Of a DNA stretch of 64,000 bases, positions 8,743 to 15,472 are shown in pieces. The translations under genes were made by a program, and so were the position numbers. This DNA comes from Bog-532 sp963775825 (GTDB taxonomy: Bacteria; Actinomycetota; Actinomycetes; Streptosporangiales; Streptosporangiaceae). Position 1 is the stretch's first letter. Each line of letters opens with the position of its first letter. The stretch is from positions 124,001-188,000 of the forward strand of contig CAVZKY010000037.1 of NCBI GenBank assembly GCA_963775825.1, written 5' to 3'. The notes beneath the pieces were generated by a model. The model was given only the letters and a program-made list of their open reading frames with translations, ran no database searches and was not told the DNA's origin.

Positions 8743-8958
8743 TCATTCCGGGCGTGGCGCTGCGACGCGCACGTCGATGAGCTCGAGGCCGAGGCCGCTG
8801 ATTCGCTGCAGCAGTCCGTGCAGGGCGCATTGATCTAGTAGCCCGGCATGCAGCGTGGTTGTGCCGGGGCCCACGCTGACGTCGCAGTCGTCGAACTCCG
8901 CGCGGACTACGGGACCCGCCTCGCCCACGATAGTGATCTCAAACATTCGTGATTGCAT
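8743..8958 (-). CDS. Small conserved actinobacterial protein (71 aa)
   Basis: Begins MQSRMFEITIVGEAGP and ends in LDQCALHGLLQRISGLGLELIDVRVA. This is an uncharacterised small alpha/beta family, common in actinobacteria, whose hallmark is DQAxLHGLL followed by LGLEL; it is typically found alone near transport or stress genes. The protein at 38346-38612 is a paralogue sharing the same motif. Both have a copy of the shared palindrome upstream (here 9028-9048). The open frame extends upstream to 9435, but the homologous part begins at this ATG, with a weak GAGG before it. An alternative start is the Met at 8946. Confidence 0.65.
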   Translation of the reverse strand: MQSRMFEITIVGEAGPVVRAEFDDCDVSVGPGTTTLHAGLLDQCALHGLLQRISGLGLELIDVRVAAPRPE

Positions 8959-9027
8959 CGTTGTGCGCCTCGCTGCCTGCTGCTGGGTCACGCATCCCGC
9001 GAGCATGCCTGACGGACCAGCCGCCGT

Positions 9028-9048
9028 CATCACCTTCCGAGGGCGACT
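9028..9048. promoter_or_regulatory. Shared palindrome site 2 (degenerate)
   Basis: CATCACC - seven bases - GGCGACT. The left arm is perfect and the right arm has GGCGA in place of GGTGA. It lies 70 bp upstream of the 71-residue gene, on its coding side. Spacing agrees with the other copies, but two mismatches to the consensus lower confidence. Confidence 0.4.
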
Positions 9049-9145
9049 AACGGAGCGCACTGCCCCGCGGAGGCTTGCCCAAACGCCGTTTTTGCTGCGA
9101 GAATTCCGTTTTGTTACTGCCCCAGACCCGGCTGCCATAAGGTCC

Positions 9146-9236
9146 GAGTGGCCGAGGGCGTTAGTGAGCCGCAACGAGTGGCCGGGGGCGTTAATGAGCC
9201 GCGAAAAGTGGCCGGGGGGCGTTAATGAGCCGCAAA
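9146..9236 (+). repeat. Three tandem 30-31 bp repeats at the start of the LAL gene
   Basis: Units begin at 9146, 9176 and 9206 and share GTGGCCG-(G)n-CGTTARTGAGCCGC. Each carries a G-run followed about five bases later by ATG or GTG (9164, 9194, 9225). The third unit has one extra G, which changes the frame, so only the ATG at 9225 reads into the regulator. Confidence 0.8.
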
Positions 9237-12014
9237 GACCAGCAGGTCGTGGCGAAAAGTCAGTCGACCGACCGTTCCAGTACTGTCCCGCCGGGGCCGG
9301 AATCGCGCCGTGATCACGATCGGCGCCAGAGCTCTGAGGGTGCTCAGGCAGCCACCCACCTAGCTTCCGTCTCAGCCACGGACGGGACGGCGGGACACGT
9401 CGCGGCGCAGCGCGTGGCGAAGAGGAAAGGCGCACGCTTCGCGGCGGCGAAGTTCCGCCCGACGACCCTGCCCACCACGTTGCTCAACAGGTCGCCGCTG
9501 CATGGACGGCTGGAGGCGGGGGCAGCTAAGCGCCTGACGGTTGTGGTGGGGTCGGCAGGCGCCGGCAAGAGCGTGCTGTTGTCCAGCTGGGCGGCGGCCC
9601 GAAAGGACGGCGTAACGTCGTGGCTGTCGTGCGATGAGGCCGACGCGGACCCGGTTCGGTTCTGGGCGGGCTTCATCCAGGCTCACCAGGCCGTGGCGCC
9701 AGGGTTCGGCGCCGACGCCGCCGAGTTGCTCGCGATGGACGGCATGATGTCCGCCGATGTGACCGCGTCGATCGCGAACGACGCCGCGAAGCTGCCGAAC
9801 GGGTCGGCGATCGTGGTCGATGACTTCCACGCCGCGGCGCCTTCGGTCGGCGCGAGCATGACCGACCTGGTGGAACGCTGGCCGGCCGGTACCGCACAGC
9901 TAGTGCTGGCCGGCCGCGCCGACCCGCCGGTGCGCCTGCACCGGCTGCGCCTGTCGGGTGAGCTGTGCGAGCTGCGGGACAGCGACCTGCACCTGTCATT
10001 GGCCGAAAGTGGCGCCCTGCTGTCGAACTTCGGCGTGCGGGTCGGCGCCACTGACCTCGCCCTCCTGCACGGGCGAAGCGAGGGCTGGGTCGCGGCCCTG
10101 CAGATGGCCGCGCTCACGTTGCGCGGCGCCAGCGACCCGATCCAGGTGGCACGTGCGCTGGATATCCGTAGCCATACGATGGCCGAGTACTTCGTTGATG
10201 AAGTCCTCAAGCAGCAGCCCCCAGAGGTGACACGCTTCATGCTGGAGACCTCTGTTCTGGATGAGCTGACCGCGGACGCCTGCGCGGCGGCAACCGGCCG
10301 GCAGGACGCGGCGGCGCTGCTGCGCGGCCTCGAGGCGGCCAACCTGTTCATAGTCGCGCTGGATGACGACCGGACAAGTTACCGCTATCACCATCTGGTC
10401 CGCGACGTGCTGCGCGCGGAGCTGCATGCCACCGACCGGAAGCGGGAGCTCACGCTGCAGCACCGGGTAGCCGACTGGCTCGAGTCCACCGGGGACACCC
10501 GGGGAGCGACCCGTCACTTCTTCGCGGCCGGGCAGGCCGACCGGGCGCTCGGCTTGCTGCAGGACCGGGTGGCGGCGGACTTGCTGGATGATCCGGCCGC
10601 GCCGACGGCGATGGACCTCAGCATGATCAACCCCTCGCTGCTGACCGGCGTCCCTGAGCGGCTGCTGGCCCTGGCCGCCGATCTGCTGCTGTGGGGTGAC
10701 GGGGCGCGCGGCGGTGAGTACCTCGACCTGCTGGAACGCACCCAGCCGGCGATCCCGCCTGACTCCCGGCTCGCGTCCCGGCTCGCGGTGACGCGAGCAC
10801 TGCGCTGCGCGCTACGTGGTGAGGCGACCGAGGTGGTGCGCCATTGCCTCGTGGCGCGGAGTATCGAAGAGCGGACCCATCTCGGGGATGAATGGGGGTT
10901 CGGCGTACCGCTGCTCCTGCTGCACGCCTACACCTGGCTGGAGGACTTCGAGGCGGTCGACCGCGAGGCGGCCGCGGCGCAGGCGATGCCCTCGGTCACC
11001 GAATCGGCCAGGCTGGTGAACGTGCGGGGCGCCCAGGCGCTTGCCTGGTTCGAGGCCGGCCACCTTACCCGGGCTGCTGAGGCGGCTCGCCGGACCGATG
11101 CGGACGCCAGGCGGCTCGGATTCGAGCAGCACCCCTTCGCGGTCGATTACCTGCGCGTCCTGTCCGGTGTCGCGCTGGAGCAACGGGACCTCGACACGGC
11201 GGAGCGGCTCACCGAGCGTGCACTGGCGATATCCGAACGTTTCCGGCCGGTCTTTGAATTCCTCACGCTGCTGGACCGGGCCCGGATCTGGGCTGCCCGC
11301 GGGCAGGTCCACGAGGCGCTGGCCAGCGTCCAAACGGCGCGCCTGATCCTGGCCGGAACGAAATCTGTGCTGCTGGCCCGGGCAGACGAGCTGGAGGCGA
11401 CACTGCGCCTGGCGCTCGGCGACCTGCGCTCCGCAACCAGGCTGGCGGCGGGCCTTCCCGCCACCAGCCGCAGCATGCTGCTGGCCAGGGTCGCGCTCGC
11501 CGCCAACGATCACTCAGCCGCTGCGGAAAAGCTGGACCTGCGGTCCCTCGGGAACTTGACGCCGCGAGCCGCACTGGTGCGCCAGGTGCTCATGGCCGCC
11601 GCCGCCATCGAGCGCGGCGACCCTAAGGCGGCTGGCATCGTGGGCGATGTGCTTCGGACAGCCCGCCATGAAGGCTTCCTCAACACGATCGTGACGACCG
11701 CGCCACAGGTGACGCGCTACCTCGTCGAGCACTCGGCCCAGCTGCAGCCGGAGCCCTTCCTGGACCGGATCATCGACGCGGCCCTGGAGGTCCGCACCAC
11801 CCAGCCGCGTGCCTCGCGTGCCGCCGCGCCACTGACCAGGGCCGAGCTGCGGATCCTCGAACTGCTGCCGACCACCAACTACGTCCAGATGGCTGCCACC
11901 CTTTACATTTCCCGCAACACGGTCAAGACCCACCTGCGGTCGATCTACCAGAAGCTGGGGGCGTCCTCGCGCTCCGAGGCGATCGAGCGGGCCCTGGACC
12001 TGCACCTGCTGTGA
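9225..12014 (+). CDS. LuxR family regulator of the large LAL (MalT-like) type
   Basis: 929 residues. The N-terminal ATPase has a Walker A GSAGAGKS at about 109-116, a Walker B-like AIVVDDFH near 197, and STAND features (LVLAGRADPP, YRYHHLVRDVLRAEL). A long TPR-like alpha-helical region follows, then a C-terminal LuxR helix-turn-helix at about 865-925 (LTRAELRILELLP ... ISRNTVKTHLRSIYQKLG). MalT-like proteins are inducer- and ATP-controlled activators. The start is uncertain: the ATG at 9225 lies in the last of three tandem repeats with a G-run as ribosome site, and about 65 residues before the conserved domain look non-conserved. It could be a regulator of the palindrome-bearing genes. Confidence 0.88.
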   Translation: MSRKDQQVVAKSQSTDRSSTVPPGPESRRDHDRRQSSEGAQAATHLASVSATDGTAGHVAAQRVAKRKGARFAAAKFRPTTLPTTLLNRSPLHGRLEAGAAKRLTVVVGSAGAGKSVLLSSWAAARKDGVTSWLSCDEADADPVRFWAGFIQAHQAVAPGFGADAAELLAMDGMMSADVTASIANDAAKLPNGSAIVVDDFHAAAPSVGASMTDLVERWPAGTAQLVLAGRADPPVRLHRLRLSGELCELRDSDLHLSLAESGALLSNFGVRVGATDLALLHGRSEGWVAALQMAALTLRGASDPIQVARALDIRSHTMAEYFVDEVLKQQPPEVTRFMLETSVLDELTADACAAATGRQDAAALLRGLEAANLFIVALDDDRTSYRYHHLVRDVLRAELHATDRKRELTLQHRVADWLESTGDTRGATRHFFAAGQADRALGLLQDRVAADLLDDPAAPTAMDLSMINPSLLTGVPERLLALAADLLLWGDGARGGEYLDLLERTQPAIPPDSRLASRLAVTRALRCALRGEATEVVRHCLVARSIEERTHLGDEWGFGVPLLLLHAYTWLEDFEAVDREAAAAQAMPSVTESARLVNVRGAQALAWFEAGHLTRAAEAARRTDADARRLGFEQHPFAVDYLRVLSGVALEQRDLDTAERLTERALAISERFRPVFEFLTLLDRARIWAARGQVHEALASVQTARLILAGTKSVLLARADELEATLRLALGDLRSATRLAAGLPATSRSMLLARVALAANDHSAAAEKLDLRSLGNLTPRAALVRQVLMAAAAIERGDPKAAGIVGDVLRTARHEGFLNTIVTTAPQVTRYLVEHSAQLQPEPFLDRIIDAALEVRTTQPRASRAAAPLTRAELRILELLPTTNYVQMAATLYISRNTVKTHLRSIYQKLGASSRSEAIERALDLHLL

Positions 12015-12082
12015 ACGCCTGTTTTCCAGGTCAGCAAAGCGGCGTCGTCTTCGACGGGCACCATGGTGGAGGAATCTTCGCG

Positions 12083-13006
12083 TCAGAGGCTGGACACGGC
12101 CTCGGCCAGCGAGGCCAGGTCCGGGTAGGAGAACCCGCCGTCGGGACCCAGCGGCTGCAGGAGCACGTGGTCCGCGCCGGCGTCCAGGTGCTGCCGGACC
12201 CGGGCGGCGATCACGGATGGGCCACGCGGGATGAGCGCGTCGATCAGCCGCTCGCTGGCCGGGCCGTCCGTGTCCTCGGTCCCGTACCCGAAGCGGCGCA
12301 GGTTGTTCACGTAGTTCGGCAGCCGCAGGTAGCGGGACGCGTAGGCGCGAGCGGTGGCCAGGGCGGCGGCACGGTCGGTTTCGAGCACCACCGCCATCTC
12401 GGGGATGAGCAGCGGCTCGGGCCCGAGGACCTGCCGGGCGAACGACGTGTGCTCGACCGGCACGAAGTAGGGGTGCGCGCCGTCGGCCTCGTCGCGGGAC
12501 AGCTCCAGCATGCGCGGCCCGAGGGCAGCGAGCACACGCGGCGCCCGCTCCCCGGCGGGCGGCTCAGCGGAATGGCCGGCCGGGTGGTCCATCTCGTTCA
12601 GGTAGTGCACCATCGCCTGGTACGGGCGCTCGTAGGCCCGGCCGAGCTTCTCGACCTGCGGGGCGTGGCTGACGCCGAGGCCGAGGATGAACCGGCCGGG
12701 GAAGCCCTTGGCCAGGGTGTCGGCGGCCTGGCGCATGTCGGACGGCTCACGGGCCCAGATGCTCGCGATCCCGGTCCCGATCACCAGCCGTGAGGATGCG
12801 TCAAGCAGGCCGACCAGCTGCGTGAACGCATCCGGCGCCAGATGGCTGCCGCCGATCCACAGCGACCCGAAGCCGTGCTTCTCGGTGCTGGCGGCGAGGT
12901 CCTGGCCGTCCGCCCCGAAACGCTCCGGCGGCGGCGCCCAGATCCCGGTGGGCCCCAGGCTCTGGCGCAGGGCAGCGAAGCGGTCATCGGTGTCCGGCGC
13001 GGTCAT
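12083..13006 (-). CDS. F420-dependent LLM-class oxidoreductase (TIGR03620 type)
   Basis: Luciferase-like monooxygenase fold flavin/F420 enzyme, 307 residues. Recognisable are LGPTGIWAPPPERFG at the start, GFGSLWIGGSH, LVIGTGIASIWAREP, FPGRFILGLGVSHAP and a C-terminal DHVLLQPLG. This combination matches the actinobacterial TIGR03620 group that uses coenzyme F420; the substrate is unknown. The start ATG follows a good GGAGGTATTCG. It is followed downstream by no operon partner and converges on the LAL gene (68 bp). The aldo/keto reductase behind it is co-directional but separated by a 197-bp gap with tandem repeats. Confidence 0.88.
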   Translation of the reverse strand: MTAPDTDDRFAALRQSLGPTGIWAPPPERFGADGQDLAASTEKHGFGSLWIGGSHLAPDAFTQLVGLLDASSRLVIGTGIASIWAREPSDMRQAADTLAKGFPGRFILGLGVSHAPQVEKLGRAYERPYQAMVHYLNEMDHPAGHSAEPPAGERAPRVLAALGPRMLELSRDEADGAHPYFVPVEHTSFARQVLGPEPLLIPEMAVVLETDRAAALATARAYASRYLRLPNYVNNLRRFGYGTEDTDGPASERLIDALIPRGPSVIAARVRQHLDAGADHVLLQPLGPDGGFSYPDLASLAEAVSSL

Positions 13007-13161
13007 CGAATACCTCCGGTGCGGAAACTCGGGAACGGCGTCCTACGGTGTGCAACGCAGGCCGGGGCGGAACCTTCCCCGCGGCCCCGGAGGGGGCCGG
13101 CCCGGAACGCGCGGCCCGGAGCGGGACAGGCGGGGACGCCCCGGCGGCGCCGGTCAAGGCA

Positions 13162-13209
13162 GGTACAAGTCCGGCCGGTCAGGCCGGTACAAGTCCGGCC
13201 GGTCAGGCC
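13162..13209. repeat. Two 24-bp tandem repeats at the 3' end of the aldo/keto reductase
   Basis: Two perfect units (13162-13185, 13186-13209) containing GTACAAGTCCGGCC and GGTCAGGCC, with a partial third on each side. The stop codon of the reductase (13203-13205) is inside the second unit. GGTCAGGC words also dominate the larger array at 14587-14762. Confidence 0.75.
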
Positions 13210-14066
13210 GGTGAGAAAGCGTCGGTGATGGCCGCGACCTCGCCCTGGTCCAGCTTGATGCCGGCCGCGGCGACGTTGGCCTCGACGTGCTCGGCGGACC
13301 CGGAGCCGGGGATCGGCAGGATCCGCGGTGACCGGGCCAGCAGCCACGCGAGCACGATCTGGCGGGGCGTGAATCCGTGGTTGCGGGCGGCGTCGGTGAT
13401 CACCTCGACCTCGTCGGCCTCCTGGATCGGCGCCCAGGGCAGGAACGTCAGTTCCTCCTGCTCGCACAGGTCCACCATGGTCTCCGAAGTCCGGTCGACC
13501 ACGTTGTACCGGTTCTGCACCGAGACGATGGGCACGATCTGCTCCGCCTCGCGCAGCTGGTCCTCGGTCGCGTTCGAGATGCCGACGTGCCGGATCTTGC
13601 CCTGATTCTTCATCTCGGCCAGGAAGCCGATCGACTCTTTCAGCGGGACCTTCGGGTCGGGGCGGTGCAGCTGGTACAGGTCGATCATGTCCACCTGGAG
13701 CCGCCGCAGGCTGCCCTCCAGCGCCTCGCGCAGGTGCTCGGGGCGGCCGTCCGCGTCCCAGCGGCCCGGACCGGGCCGGGCCAGGCCGCCCTTGGTCGCG
13801 ATGACCAGGTCATCGGGGTAGGGGTGCAGCGTCTCCGCGATCAGCCTCTCGCTGACGTCGGGGCCGTAGGAGTCCGCGGTGTCGATGAAGTTGACGCCCA
13901 GCTCAACCGCGCGCCGCAGCGCGTTCTTGGCCCGCTCGGTATCCGGCGGCTCGCCCCAGATACCATCGCCCGTGATCCGCATGGCGCCGAACCCCAGCCG
14001 GTTGACCGTCAGGTCGCCGCCGACGTCGATCGTTCCCGCTTCCGCCGCATTGGGCTTGCCGCTCAT
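13203..14066 (-). CDS. Aldo/keto reductase
   Basis: NADPH-dependent TIM-barrel oxidoreductase, 287 residues. Catalytic Asp and Tyr lie in NFIDTADSYGPDVSE, Lys in VIATKGG, and His in LYQLHRPD; the cofactor end IPGSGSAEHVEANVAA is intact. The N-terminus GFGAMRITGDGIWG is typical of the oxidoreductases once named after pyridoxal reductases and voltage-channel beta subunits. Ribosome site AAGGAGG lies six bases before ATG 14066. The last codons and stop are embedded in a tandem repeat. Substrate is unknown. Confidence 0.92.
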   Translation of the reverse strand: MSGKPNAAEAGTIDVGGDLTVNRLGFGAMRITGDGIWGEPPDTERAKNALRRAVELGVNFIDTADSYGPDVSERLIAETLHPYPDDLVIATKGGLARPGPGRWDADGRPEHLREALEGSLRRLQVDMIDLYQLHRPDPKVPLKESIGFLAEMKNQGKIRHVGISNATEDQLREAEQIVPIVSVQNRYNVVDRTSETMVDLCEQEELTFLPWAPIQEADEVEVITDAARNHGFTPRQIVLAWLLARSPRILPIPGSGSAEHVEANVAAAGIKLDQGEVAAITDAFSPA

Positions 14067-14479
14067 TCAGAACCTCCTTGGTTATGACTCAAGCTTTCCA
14101 GCCCCGCGCTGGCGCACCGCGCGCGGGGGACCGCCCGCGGGACGCCGCCGGTCCCAGCGTGCGTCGCGCGGGGACCGCCCACGGGACGCCGCCGGCCCAG
14201 CGGGCTGACCCGCGGCCTGACCGGCCGGCCGGGCCGGTCGTGCGGGCGGGTACTCCCGGCGAACTGGAGAGCGAGCAGGTAGGCGAAGACGGCGGTCAGG
14301 GCCAGCCGCGCGATGTACGCGGCACGGGGCTGGGCGCGGCGGCGGGCCAGCGTCAGCGTTTCCGGAGTGGCGCGGACCACGGCCTGAACCGCGGTGCGGG
14401 CCGTCGTGCTGGACGGGCCTTCCGCAGCACGCGCGTAGTCAGGACGTGACCGCCACCAGCGAGTCAAAGTGGTCACCAA
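14063..14479 (-). pseudogene. Probable remnant of a FUSC/aromatic-acid-exporter type membrane protein
   Basis: A 138-codon frame. Its middle reads ARLALTAVFAYLLALQF followed by AGSTRP, which resembles the first membrane segment of actinobacterial FUSC-like exporters, where a conserved TRP and more membrane helices normally follow. Here the sequence after it dissolves into Arg/Gly/Pro-rich non-membrane residues with a repeated GDRPRDAAG-like DNA stretch, so the rest of the gene is missing. The start (GTG) has no ribosome site, and the stop overlaps the aldo/keto reductase start. It could also be chance coding on a high-GC strand; one helix is thin evidence. Confidence 0.35.
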
Positions 14480-14753
14480 GATTGCAAGCGACGGCGGCCG
14501 CAGTCAATTCCGCTTCGGTCGCTTATTTTGTCCTCGGCGCGATCTTTTTCCTTGCGGCCGGCCTGGGCGGCGGCCCTGGTGCGGCCGGTCAGGCGGCGCA
14601 GTCAGGGCGCCCGGTCAGGCGGCGCAGTCAGGGCCCGGTCAGCGGCCCGGTCAAGCGGCCCGGTCAAGCGGCCCAGTCAGGCGGCCCGGTCAGCGGCCCG
14701 GTCAAGCGGCCCGGTCAGGCGGCCCGGTCAGGCGGCCCGGTCAGGCGGCCCGG
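14480..14753. other. Gap with low-complexity repeats, no gene
   Basis: The only structure is the GGTCAGGC-rich array at 14587-14762, described separately. Long frames crossing it encode only Gly/Pro/Gln/Ala repeats and are not believable genes. Confidence 0.6.
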
Positions 14754-14762
14754 TCAGGCGGC
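14587..14762. repeat. Degenerate tandem array of GCGGCCCGGTCAGGC-type units
   Basis: About 175 bp made of some fourteen short units (10-20 bp) built on the word CGGTCAGGCGGC or CGGTCAAGCGGC. It abuts the 3' end of the HNH gene, whose stop codon (14754-14756) lies within the last unit. No unique spacers are present, so it is not a CRISPR array. Confidence 0.8.
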
Positions 14763-15266
14763 ACTGGGCTCCCGGAGGTAGGTGGCCCACTGCGGATCAC
14801 CGTCGCGGGCGACGCCGATCAGCCGCCAGTGCGCGCCACGTGGCACGGCCGGCCGGACTGCCAGCGTCCAACCCAGCTCCTCAAGCAGCCGGTCGGCTTT
14901 CCGGTGGTTACACGTCGTGCAGGACGCGACGCAGTTCTCCCAGGAGTGCGGGCCGCCACGGCTGCGCGGGATCACGTGATCGATGGTCTCGGCTTTGTGG
15001 TCGCAGTAGGCGCACCGGTAGTTGTCCCGCCGCATCAGGGCCGCCCGGGTCAGCGGGACCCGGTTCCGGTACGGGATCCGGACGTAGCGGCGGAGCCGGA
15101 TGACCGAAGGAGTGGCGAGCGTGACCGAGGCGGAGTGCAGCGCCGCCCCTTCGGTGTCGTCGTGGACTATCTCGGCTTTCCCGCTGAGCACCAGGCAGAC
15201 GGCGCGACGAAGCCCCACTGTGGTGAGCGGCTCAAACGTGACGTTGAGCAGCAGGACTCGTCGCAC
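14754..15266 (-). CDS. HNH endonuclease
   Basis: 170-residue HNH nuclease of the actinobacterial type that begins LLLNVTFEPL. The zinc-stabilised HNH core is CAYCDHKAETIDHVIPRSRGG ... ENCVASCTTCNHRK (two CxxC pairs around DHVIPRSRGG, about residues 95-135). These stand-alone proteins are nearly universal in actinobacteria; the biological role is unclear (DNA repair, recombination or domesticated homing nuclease have been suggested). The frame is open to an ATG at 15293, but GGAGG sits five bases before the GTG at 15266, which gives the expected N-terminus and decides the start. Confidence 0.9.
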   Translation of the reverse strand: MRRVLLLNVTFEPLTTVGLRRAVCLVLSGKAEIVHDDTEGAALHSASVTLATPSVIRLRRYVRIPYRNRVPLTRAALMRRDNYRCAYCDHKAETIDHVIPRSRGGPHSWENCVASCTTCNHRKADRLLEELGWTLAVRPAVPRGAHWRLIGVARDGDPQWATYLREPSAA

Positions 15267-15472
15267 TACCACCTCCGCCGGGCGGTTTCGCATCAGGGGA
15301 GACTGTGTTCCCAGTGTGTCCGCTGAATCGTCCCGCCGCTACTACATAAGAGTAAACACGCAGGAGAGTCCCCGTGTCGCCGGTACCTTCCGGCTTTCAT
15401 CGGCGACCGCTACCGCACCTGGCGTCACAGCCTGGTGCGTAGCGGTACCGGGGGTCACAGCGGCGAGCAGCT

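Noticed and set aside
12011..12793. 260-codon plus-strand frame after the LAL gene
   Set aside because: Antisense to a clearly conserved F420 oxidoreductase, with composition typical of high-GC shadow frames.
14587..14762. Possible CRISPR-like array
   Set aside because: Units are contiguous, 10-20 bp, imperfect, and without unique spacers or cas genes.
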